14,879 bases of DNA from Oscillospiraceae bacterium (lineage in GTDB: Bacteria; Bacillota; Clostridia; Oscillospirales; Acutalibacteraceae), in assembly GCA_902761265.1 (NCBI GenBank), contig CACWJV010000038.1, positions 1 to 14,879 on the forward strand. Direction: 5' to 3'. The translations under genes and the position numbers were made by a program. Below are positions 6,566 to 13,276 of the stretch, in pieces. The notes beneath the pieces are model-generated. The model worked only from the letters and a program-made list of their open reading frames with translations. It was not told where the DNA came from and did no database searches. The first letter of the stretch is position 1. Each line of letters begins with the position of its first letter.

Positions 6566-8158
6566 TCAGCGCCGGAACAGCGTTTTGAGGAACGCGCCAA
6601 GCGCACGGAAAAAGTCGCGCAGCGCCGTCCAAAACGTCCGTTTTTCGCCGGCAGTGTTGTCGTGGGTATCTTCGATCGAGCGAATCGGCGTCAGCGTGCC
6701 GGTTGCGTCATCGGAGCCGGCGCTGTTCGTGGCCGTATACTGCAAAAACTGCGGATAGGCCGGATCGGTAAAGACGGTCATGTTGTCGTTGTTGGCAAAC
6801 GCCACACAAAGATCGTTGACACAATCCGGAAAATAGGTGTGGTACAGATCCTTGGTGAACCAGGTTGTATCCGGAAACAGCGCCGTAGACGCGTCGATTT
6901 TACAATCGGCAGACAGATACCGGCCATTGCCGTTTTTGACTGCCTGGCGGATATAGCTGTCAGAGAGCGTTTTATCAAAATCCGCAGTTGTGGCGCCGTA
7001 GGACGCATAGCCGACGCTCACATAGCCGTCGCTTTCCTCGTTGGCGTCCGCCGAAAGCGGAAACGCCTGATAGCCGTATTTTGCAATCACGGCAAACCGC
7101 ACGTCGTCTTTGAGAGCGCGCAGTTTTTCGTTGATGTGCTTTTGCATCTCGTAGTACGCGTCGGTCTTTTCCAGCAGACCGGCGTATTCGTCTTCCACAC
7201 CGCCGAACACAAACGCGCGGGCTTTTTCATAATATTCGGGCGAAACCATCGACCAGTAGCCCGGGAACGTGGCGAATGTTGCACGCAAAATCGGCACCAT
7301 CGCGTCCTTTTTAAATGCATTATAGGTGCGCATGAAGCGGTCGAGACCGACGCCGACCAGCTTCATTTCGTTGGCGAGCGCAAGCAGCAGAAAGATCAGA
7401 TCAGTCGTCTGTTCGTCGCGGATCACCAGATTGTTCGAATCGCGGTAATAGTCGAGGAAACGCTCCAGCGCGTTCGGGTCTATGGTCAGTTCCCCCGAAA
7501 ACAGCGCGTTTGCAGCGCCGATGCCGTTGGTCGAGCTGGAATAGAAGATACTGGAATGCACCTTTTTGCCGCCGTTGGCATACAGATAGGCGTACACAAT
7601 GTTGGTGGACTCGCAGCGCGAAACAAGATCCACCTGTTCGGCGCCCGTATCGGCGAGCACCGCGTCGATCAGATCGCGCAGCTCCTCGGCCAAGATGATC
7701 GGCGACAGACGCCAGTCATAATGCCAGCGATAAACCGGATAGCTGCCGCCGTTTGACAGCGGGATCGTCGTTTTGATATTGGACAGCGTACCCTGTCCGC
7801 GCCACATGTCGTTCGGATGTACGTGCGACCCGTCCGTCGGCATGCCGTCTTTGCCGAGCGCTTCGGTTTCATAGACCGGCACCACCGTCTCATACAGCAG
7901 TTCGCTGAACGGCCCGTAATCTCCGGTATAATCGCCGTGGAACGAGCGCTTCACCAGTTCCTTGAGATTCGGCTGTACCCGACCCATCAGGTCAATGCCG
8001 AGGTTATAGACCTGCGTGCCGTCGTCGCGATACAGCCAGATGCCCTGCCCCTCCAGATAGATCATCGGGCAGCTTGCCGTTTCGTTTTCCGCCAAAGCGG
8101 GCACTGCCAGCCCAAGCAACAGACAAAGGACCAGCCATACACTTAACAATCGTTTCAT
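6566..8158 (-). CDS. Secreted LCAT/lipase-like alpha/beta hydrolase with Cys at the nucleophile position
   Basis: The 530-residue protein starts at ATG behind GGAGGT (8164-8169). Residues 1-23 are a classic signal peptide ending in ALA. Residues about 143-200 match the lecithin:cholesterol acyltransferase-like lipase family: YRWHYDWRLSP, LAEELRDLIDAVLADTG, then strand QVDLV and the nucleophile elbow. The elbow, normally GHSMG, reads SRCES (180-184), which places Cys182 where serine is expected. Later family-like pieces are TFPGYW (near 297-302), ADCKIDAS with candidate acid D418 or D422, and KDLYH with candidate His440. The last 25 residues are a basic, amphipathic helix (FWTALRDFFRALGAFLKTLFRR). 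It might cleave esters by a thiol nucleophile or be inactive; Ser184 is an alternative but poorly placed nucleophile. It is the last gene of the holA-ispF unit, 21 bases after the GNAT gene. Confidence 0.75.
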   Translation of the reverse strand: MKRLLSVWLVLCLLLGLAVPALAENETASCPMIYLEGQGIWLYRDDGTQVYNLGIDLMGRVQPNLKELVKRSFHGDYTGDYGPFSELLYETVVPVYETEALGKDGMPTDGSHVHPNDMWRGQGTLSNIKTTIPLSNGGSYPVYRWHYDWRLSPIILAEELRDLIDAVLADTGAEQVDLVSRCESTNIVYAYLYANGGKKVHSSIFYSSSTNGIGAANALFSGELTIDPNALERFLDYYRDSNNLVIRDEQTTDLIFLLLALANEMKLVGVGLDRFMRTYNAFKKDAMVPILRATFATFPGYWSMVSPEYYEKARAFVFGGVEDEYAGLLEKTDAYYEMQKHINEKLRALKDDVRFAVIAKYGYQAFPLSADANEESDGYVSVGYASYGATTADFDKTLSDSYIRQAVKNGNGRYLSADCKIDASTALFPDTTWFTKDLYHTYFPDCVNDLCVAFANNDNMTVFTDPAYPQFLQYTATNSAGSDDATGTLTPIRSIEDTHDNTAGEKRTFWTALRDFFRALGAFLKTLFRR

Positions 8159-8179
8159 TTTTTACCTCCACACGCGCTT

Positions 8180-8647
8180 TTATATCAGCAGCTCCATCGT
8201 CCGGCGCTGTTCGTGCATGCCGAACGACGCATAAAACCGCATAGCTTTTTCGTTGAATGACCAGACGTTGAGCGTCACGTTATGGCAGCCGCAGTCTTTG
8301 GCAAACTGCACCGCGTGGGTCATCAGCGCTTTGCCGACGCCGCTGCCGCGCTTTGTTTCGTCCACACAAAGGTCATCCACATACAGCGTTTTGCAGTCTT
8401 CGAGCAGTTGGTTGTCCTTGACTTCCTTCAGAATACAGAACGCATATCCCAACAGCGTGTCGCCGTCCATGCAGACGAAGACCGGCCTTGTTTCGTCACG
8501 CAGCAACTGTTTCAGCTCTGCTTCACTGTATTTTGTCGCGGGCCCTTTGAACAGATCGGGCCGCCCGTTGTGGTGCACCATATTGACCTGCACCAGCAGC
8601 TTTAAAATCTGGGGAATCTCGTTGGACGTTGCTTTTCGAATCAACAT
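8180..8647 (-). CDS. GNAT family N-acetyltransferase
   Basis: The 155-residue protein has the full GNAT fold: N-terminal IRKAT strand, the central strand and motif A LCVDETKRGSGVGKAL, with the acetyl-CoA pyrophosphate loop RGSGVG, and the C-terminal NEKAMRFYASFGM motif. Members transfer an acetyl group from acetyl-CoA to an amine of a small molecule or protein; the substrate cannot be inferred. The ribosome site AAGGAG (8655-8660) directly abuts the ispF stop codon, and the intergenic gap is 13 bases, so it is co-transcribed with ispF. Confidence 0.92.
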   Translation of the reverse strand: MLIRKATSNEIPQILKLLVQVNMVHHNGRPDLFKGPATKYSEAELKQLLRDETRPVFVCMDGDTLLGYAFCILKEVKDNQLLEDCKTLYVDDLCVDETKRGSGVGKALMTHAVQFAKDCGCHNVTLNVWSFNEKAMRFYASFGMHEQRRTMELLI

Positions 8648-8660
8648 ACAAAAGCTCCTT

Positions 8661-9128
8661 TCAACGCAGCAGCACCACAGCGTGTGCGGCGATGCCTTCG
8701 CCGCTGCCGGTAAAGCCGAGGCCTTCCTCGGTCGTGGCTTTCACACTCACCTGCCCCGGGTCGATCGCGCAGGCGGCGGCAATGTTTTCCCGCATCGTGT
8801 CGATATAGGGACGCAGCTTCGGCGCCTGACAAAGCACCGTTGCGTCGATGTTTTCAATGGCAAAACCGGCCGATTGGATCACACCGCAGACCTCCCGCAG
8901 CAATCCGAGACTGTCGGCGCCTGCATAGCGCGGATCGGTGTCGGGAAAAAGCTTGCCGATATCGCCCTTTGCCGCAGCGCCCAGCAGCGCGTCGGCGACG
9001 GCGTGCAGCAGCACGTCGGCGTCGGAATGGCCGAGCAGCCCTTTTTCAAACGGAACCTCCACGCCGCCGAGGATCAGCTTTCTGTTTTCCACCAGCCGGT
9101 GGACGTCGTAACCGTGTCCGATTCTCAT
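8661..9128 (-). CDS. ispF: 2-C-methyl-D-erythritol 2,4-cyclodiphosphate synthase
   Basis: IspF cyclises 4-diphosphocytidyl-2-C-methyl-D-erythritol 2-phosphate, releasing CMP, in the cytosolic MEP route to isoprenoids. The 155-residue length is typical of the family. Visible are the metal ligands Asp8 and His10 in GYDVH, His42 in LLGHSDADVLLHA, the DTDP motif (63-66) and the C-terminal KATTEEGLGFTG with EGIAA. Its ATG overlaps the stop of the upstream RNase M5-like gene by 4 bases (ATGA), implying translational coupling. No ispD partner is adjacent in this window. Confidence 0.97.
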   Translation of the reverse strand: MRIGHGYDVHRLVENRKLILGGVEVPFEKGLLGHSDADVLLHAVADALLGAAAKGDIGKLFPDTDPRYAGADSLGLLREVCGVIQSAGFAIENIDATVLCQAPKLRPYIDTMRENIAAACAIDPGQVSVKATTEEGLGFTGSGEGIAAHAVVLLR

Positions 9129-9715
9129 GTTTCCAGTTCCTCCAATGCCTGCAAAAATATGTCGCGCGGCACAAAGTCGTTGAGTACCCGCAACAGCGCC
9201 GACGTAGACAGATGCTCCGGCAGCGCGAGAATTTGCAAAAGCTGTTTGCGTCTTTGTGCGCTGTTCGGCGTGCCGGAAAGGCCGAGACTGAACAAATCCG
9301 CCGTTGTCAGCGGTTCGTTTTGCGGCCGGGCAATCTGCGTTGCTGTGATGCCGGCGCGTTCGAACGCAGCGAGCAGCACCTGTTCGCTCATGCCCTCCAC
9401 CCCGAGCTTACCTTCCGCGCCGGGGGTGCGTTTGCGTTTTTCCTTGCCGTAAAGATCCGGCACATACACATGCGTCAAGTATGGATTCGGGATGCTCGAA
9501 CGCAGAAAATTGCGAATCAAAAACCCGGCGGAATCGCTGTCGGTCAAAACAATCAGCCCCCGCGTTTCGGCGATTCGGCGCAAAAACGCCAGCTTTTCTT
9601 TATCTTTGAAAATCCCGAATCCGTCTGTGGTGAGGATGAGCGCGTCGAGCAAATTGGACAGCTTGATTTTGTCATACTTGCCCTCCACAATCACCGCTTG
9701 CTCCAGCCGGATCAT
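9125..9715 (-). CDS. RNase M5-like protein (Toprim plus DUF4093)
   Basis: The 196-residue protein opens with a Toprim domain: VIVEGKYDK with catalytic Glu11, TTDGFGIFKDKEK, and VLTDSDSAGF with the metal-binding Asp59 and Asp61. The second half, from about residue 100 (EGKLGVEG), matches the DUF4093 region found fused to this Toprim in clostridia. RNase M5 matures the 5S rRNA precursor at a double-stranded site; this family is usually annotated as RNase M5-like, but activity on 5S rRNA is not certain for this subgroup. It overlaps holA and ispF by 4 bases at each end. Confidence 0.88.
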   Translation of the reverse strand: MIRLEQAVIVEGKYDKIKLSNLLDALILTTDGFGIFKDKEKLAFLRRIAETRGLIVLTDSDSAGFLIRNFLRSSIPNPYLTHVYVPDLYGKEKRKRTPGAEGKLGVEGMSEQVLLAAFERAGITATQIARPQNEPLTTADLFSLGLSGTPNSAQRRKQLLQILALPEHLSTSALLRVLNDFVPRDIFLQALEELET

Positions 9716-10749
9716 ACCTGTTCACCGTTGGCGATCAGCAGCAATCGCACGATGAGCTGTTCCAGCACAAGCGCACCGCTCTCGCCGGTCGATTTCAGTT
9801 TGCGGTCGGCTTCCTTCAACGTTTCCAGCGCCCGCCGGATTTGCGGCAGCGTCAGCTTCGACGCATCGCGGGCAGCGTTTTGGATTGCAAATTCGCGCCC
9901 CTTATAGCCGTAGGGGCCGACAATGCTCTGCACATTGCCACCGCACCCAACGGCGACCTTCGCACGATAGAGATCGATATACGCGCCGTTCAGCGCGCCG
10001 AGAATATAGTGCGGCTCCACCCGCATCTGCAGCAGCGTGTCGAGCACGCCGTAGGCTTTGTCAAACTCCTGCTGCAGCAAAAAGCGCGACAAACCGTAGA
10101 CCTTGGCGTCCAGCGTCTTGGTCGCTACCGCGTCGATATGCGCTTTTGTGATTTCCCCTTGCGCATAGGCGCAAACCTTTTGCAGTTCCTGAATCAGCAT
10201 ATGAAAATCGTCGCCGACACAGGAAACGAGATATTGCGCCATGGCGGATGAAAGCGAACAGCCCTGTTTTGACGCCGAGGCGATCAGCGGACGGTACAAT
10301 TCCTGCCCGGTGCGCTTTTGCAGTTCGCACACCGCGCCGTATTTTTGGAAAAGGTCGCGTACTTTCTTGCCCGTCTTTTTGGAAACGGGATTGAGCGTTT
10401 GCAAAAACAAAACGATCGCCGTGTCCGGCAGCGACGAAAGACCGTCCGTCAGCATTTGCAAATCACGCGATCCGATCGGGTCGAGCTTCATATCGTCCAC
10501 CACGATCACGCGCCGGTCGGCCATCATCGGCATCGTAGCAGCATGTTCAAAGACGTCGCGCAGATCGAGCCCTTTGCCGTCAAAACGCTCCACATTGAAC
10601 GACGCAAACGCCTTGTCGGCCGCCGCGTCCACGATCTTGTCAAGATACAGCTTTTTCAGGTAATCCTCTTCGCCGACAAACAGGTAGCACGGCAGAAACG
10701 ATTGGGTCTTGATATGCGCGCGCAGCGCTTTTTCGTCAAAAACCGGCAT
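9712..10749 (-). CDS. holA: DNA polymerase III delta subunit
   Basis: The delta subunit opens the sliding clamp as part of the clamp loader. I place the start at the ATG of 10747-10749 (345 residues, usual length for the family), because the ribosome site AGGGG lies 5 bases upstream; a longer frame from TTG at 10776 would include this site. The N-terminal domain shows PCYLFVGEEDYLKKLYLDKI, a central strand RRVIVVDDM and NPVSKKTGKKVRDLFQ. The C-terminal collar domain contains LLQMRVEPHYILGAL and ends ALVLEQLIVRLLL. It follows comEC, a common clostridial order, with its own promoter embedded in the comEC end. Confidence 0.95.
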   Translation of the reverse strand: MPVFDEKALRAHIKTQSFLPCYLFVGEEDYLKKLYLDKIVDAAADKAFASFNVERFDGKGLDLRDVFEHAATMPMMADRRVIVVDDMKLDPIGSRDLQMLTDGLSSLPDTAIVLFLQTLNPVSKKTGKKVRDLFQKYGAVCELQKRTGQELYRPLIASASKQGCSLSSAMAQYLVSCVGDDFHMLIQELQKVCAYAQGEITKAHIDAVATKTLDAKVYGLSRFLLQQEFDKAYGVLDTLLQMRVEPHYILGALNGAYIDLYRAKVAVGCGGNVQSIVGPYGYKGREFAIQNAARDASKLTLPQIRRALETLKEADRKLKSTGESGALVLEQLIVRLLLIANGEQV

Positions 10750-10786
10750 ACTGTCCCCTCTTTCCGCAGGATACAAGATTCTTTGT

Positions 10787-10816
10787 ATTATAACACTTCT
10801 TTTACAAAAAGGTCAA
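10787..10816 (-). promoter_or_regulatory. Promoter for the holA-ispF gene run
   Basis: On the minus strand TTGACC (10811-10816) is followed after 18 bases by a perfect TATAAT (10787-10792), 37 bases before the holA ATG. It overlaps the last codons and the stop of comEC, so holA can be expressed independently of the upstream genes. Confidence 0.65.
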
Positions 10817-12311
10817 GCCTTTGCCGGCGATAAAGCCAAATTGCAAACATTGCCAGCGCGGCAAGACAAAGCACCAGCGCCGGTACAGCGGCGCTTTTCG
10901 GCAGTTCCAGTTCCGCAAACGGAAAGCGGCTCATCCAGCCGGCAACTTTGATACAGTACTGCGCCAGCGTGTCTGTGAAAAAATGCAAAACCGTTCCGAG
11001 CAGCGGTACGGCGTGCAGCACCAGAAACAGTCCGGCGAACACCAAGACCGGAAGCAAAAACGGAAGCAGTAAAAGATTTGTCACAACCCCCACAAGCGAA
11101 ACCGTACCGAACGCATAGATTTGCACCGGCAGCGTCAGCACACTGACGCAAAGATTGATGCAAACCGCCGTGCCTGCGCTTATTAATCCGGAAGACAGTG
11201 TTTCGGGCAGATCTCGTTTTTCAACGGCATCCTCCAGCCGCGTCGCAAGCGGCACAGCAAACGCCAATATCGCCAGCGTAGACAATACCGATAAAACGAA
11301 ACCTACGTGCATACAGAACGCCGGTCGTACAATCAGCAGCACCGTGACGGCAAAGCCGAGGGCATTGAGCGCATCCGCCTTTTCCCGCAAGATCAATCCG
11401 AGCAGATACACGAGCATCATCAGCCCCGCGCGTAATACCGAACCGCTGAACCCGGCAAACGCCATTAAGACGACAACAACGATCGAAAGTACAACGCCCG
11501 CTGCACGTAAATCCTGCGTCCGTTTGCGCCAAAGCGCGAGAAAAAAGAAAACCCACGCCGACAGATGCAGCCCTGATACCGCCATAATATGCGCCGCACC
11601 GGCCCGCCGGAACGATTGATAGAGTCCGTCGGGCATGCCGCCCTTTTCGCCAAACAAAACCGCCGTTAAAAAGCTCGCCTGCGCGTCGCCGAACGAGCGC
11701 TGCAAGACCGATACCATCCGTTGCCGCAGCCGCAGCAACCAGGCATAGGGCGACACAACAGCCGCCTTTTCGTGCACCACCTTCAACACCGGCCGCGCAC
11801 CCAAAAACAGCATCCGGCTTTGATACGACCGCGCAGAATCACGGTTGTCGCCGCCGAGCGCAAACAAACTGCCCACAAACCGCAGCCGGTCGCCCGGCGC
11901 GAGCGTTTGCGGGTCAGCGGTGTCTTTCGGAAGATAGACGCGCACGGTACCGGGGATCTTTGTGCCGTCGTCGCACCTTGCTTTCACCGTGCAGACGGTG
12001 CGCCCTTTGTAATCGGTATAGGGATAGGCGCAAACGTTACAAGTAAGCGTCTGCCGTGTTCCGTCAAACGACAGCGCCGGGACGCGGCAGCAAACGCAAA
12101 AAACAAGAAAAAGCAAACAGCCCGTCAGCGCGCTGAAAAAACACAGCGGCAAACGGGCGTCTTTGCGGATTCTTTTGTGCAGCAAACTGCACACAAACAA
12201 CACGAAGCAGACCGCGCCGGCAGCCATGACCGGCTTGGCGCCGGTCGTGAACGAAAGCGCGAGCATCACGAAGAACAGCGTCAGGCCGGAAACGGCAAAA
12301 GGACGGATCAT
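10788..12311 (-). CDS. comEC: ComEC/Rec2-like DNA uptake channel, without metallo-beta-lactamase domain
   Basis: ComEC forms the membrane channel that passes single-stranded DNA into competent cells. I choose the ATG at 12309-12311 (507 residues) because AAGGAG (12318-12323) sits 6 bases upstream; the longer frame from 12413 runs into the neighbouring gene and is not protein-like. N-terminal membrane helices are followed by a DUF4131-type soluble beta domain (about residues 75-185). The competence domain follows, with FGEKGGMPDGLYQSFRRAG and the signature HIMAVSGLHLS (241-251), then about ten membrane helices. The protein ends shortly after the last helix with a basic tail. Full-length ComEC usually carries a further C-terminal metallo-beta-lactamase domain of some 250 residues, which is absent here. 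It lies 20 bases downstream of the phosphoribosyltransferase. Confidence 0.92.
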   Translation of the reverse strand: MIRPFAVSGLTLFFVMLALSFTTGAKPVMAAGAVCFVLFVCSLLHKRIRKDARLPLCFFSALTGCLLFLVFCVCCRVPALSFDGTRQTLTCNVCAYPYTDYKGRTVCTVKARCDDGTKIPGTVRVYLPKDTADPQTLAPGDRLRFVGSLFALGGDNRDSARSYQSRMLFLGARPVLKVVHEKAAVVSPYAWLLRLRQRMVSVLQRSFGDAQASFLTAVLFGEKGGMPDGLYQSFRRAGAAHIMAVSGLHLSAWVFFFLALWRKRTQDLRAAGVVLSIVVVVLMAFAGFSGSVLRAGLMMLVYLLGLILREKADALNALGFAVTVLLIVRPAFCMHVGFVLSVLSTLAILAFAVPLATRLEDAVEKRDLPETLSSGLISAGTAVCINLCVSVLTLPVQIYAFGTVSLVGVVTNLLLLPFLLPVLVFAGLFLVLHAVPLLGTVLHFFTDTLAQYCIKVAGWMSRFPFAELELPKSAAVPALVLCLAALAMFAIWLYRRQRLDLFVKEVL

Positions 12312-12331
12312 CGCTTTCTCCTTCGCAAATC

Positions 12332-12868
12332 TTATTTGAAGAACAGCGGCAGCTTCTCCAAAAAGAAGATGTCGTCGCGGTCGGCGGCATCGCCTTCGGC
12401 AAGGATGGCACACTGACCGACGATGTTGGCGTCAAAGTGCTGCACCAGCTTGTTCACGGCTGCCAGCGATTCGCCTGTTGAGATGACGTCGTCCACAATC
12501 AGCACGCGCTTGCCGCGGAGCTTTTCGCCCTCGGCGCCGTCCAGATAGACGGTTTGCACCTTGGCGGTGGTGATGGAGTGCACGTTGACCGACACGGGAT
12601 CGGTCATATACAGCTTCGGGCCCTTGCGGCAAACGAAGTACGGCTTGCCGCTTTGCTTCGCCATCTCATACGCCAGCGGAATGCTTTTCGCTTCCGGGGT
12701 CACGATATAGTCAAAATCGGGGCATTTTTCCAGCAGCGCTTTCGCCGACGCTACCGTGATTTCCACGTCGCCGAAAATGACGAACGCCGCGATATCGAGG
12801 TTGGGACCGGCCGCACAGATCGGCAGTTCACGTTCCAGCCCCGCGATGGTCATTTTATAGGTTTTCAT
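12332..12868 (-). CDS. Purine-type phosphoribosyltransferase
   Basis: The 178-residue protein has the type I phosphoribosyltransferase core. The PRPP-binding loop VLIVDDVISTGES is at 122-134, with the acidic pair D126-D127. The strand YIVTPEAKSIPLAYEMA (55-71) supplies the pyrophosphate loop. The flexible segment CRKGPKLYMTD (80-90) resembles that of xanthine/adenine phosphoribosyltransferases and the PurR effector domain. It probably salvages a purine base with PRPP in the cytosol. Which base is used cannot be decided, and a regulatory role is a weaker possibility because no DNA-binding domain is present. A TATAAT (12887-12892) lies 18 bases upstream of the ATG, but no convincing -35 element was found. 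The ribosome site (AAAGGGA, about 10 bases before the ATG) is weak. Confidence 0.87.
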   Translation of the reverse strand: MKTYKMTIAGLERELPICAAGPNLDIAAFVIFGDVEITVASAKALLEKCPDFDYIVTPEAKSIPLAYEMAKQSGKPYFVCRKGPKLYMTDPVSVNVHSITTAKVQTVYLDGAEGEKLRGKRVLIVDDVISTGESLAAVNKLVQHFDANIVGQCAILAEGDAADRDDIFFLEKLPLFFK

Positions 12869-12891
12869 AGTACAACATCCCTTTCTATTAT

Positions 12892-12920
12892 ACTGTCGAC
12901 TGACGACGGATGACTGTCAG
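12892..12920. repeat. Degenerate 7-base tandem repeat between hit and phosphoribosyltransferase genes
   Basis: Four consecutive 7-base units on the plus strand read ACTGTCG, ACTGACG, ACGGATG, ACTGTCA (12892-12919), with the same phase and a loose consensus. The block fills about half of the 53-base gap and abuts a TATAAT on the minus strand. Confidence 0.6.
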
Positions 12921-12921
12921 C

Positions 12922-13263
12922 TTACCCTGCCGGCCAACCAAACGCACGGCCGCCCATCAGATGGAAATGCAGGTGTTTGACCGTTTGGCCGCCGTCTTCG
13001 CCGCAGTTGTTGACAATGCGGTAGCCGTTTGTCAAACCGAATTCCTTCGCCAGCCGCGCCGCCACTTCAAAGATATGGGCTACAACCGCGCTGTTGTCGG
13101 GGGCGATATCGTCGCACGACGCGATATGCTGTTTCGGAATCAGCAGCACATGCACCGGCGCCTGTGGCGACAGGTCCTTGAACGCAAGAACCGTGTCGTC
13201 TTCATAGACTTTTGTGGACGGGATCTCGCCGTTTGCAATTTTGCAGAAAATGCAGTCACTCAT
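12922..13263 (-). CDS. HIT family protein (HinT-like nucleotide hydrolase)
   Basis: The 113-residue protein starts at ATG 13261-13263, with AAGGAGGA (13271-13278) upstream overlapping the alaS stop codon; a longer frame would swallow this site. It begins CIFCKIANGEIPS, the usual HinT N-terminus with a CxxC pair (Cys4, Cys7). It contains LIPKQHI (41-47), and ends with the histidine triad HLHFHLMGG (His97, His99, His101). Family members hydrolyse purine nucleoside phosphoramidates, including adenylated lysine or aminoacyl-AMP. That chemistry fits the position directly behind an aminoacyl-tRNA synthetase gene, though the link is inference. The gap to alaS is only 13 bases, so the two are co-transcribed. 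Confidence 0.94.
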   Translation of the reverse strand: MSDCIFCKIANGEIPSTKVYEDDTVLAFKDLSPQAPVHVLLIPKQHIASCDDIAPDNSAVVAHIFEVAARLAKEFGLTNGYRIVNNCGEDGGQTVKHLHFHLMGGRAFGWPAG

Positions 13264-13276
13264 GGGGTGTTCCTCC

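Noticed and set aside
6344..7756. 470-codon plus-strand open frame opposite the lipase-like gene
   Set aside because: It overlaps the end of the DUF4474 gene, crosses its terminator, and is composed of His/Arg/Val-rich shadow sequence. The minus-strand protein has a signal peptide and family motifs.
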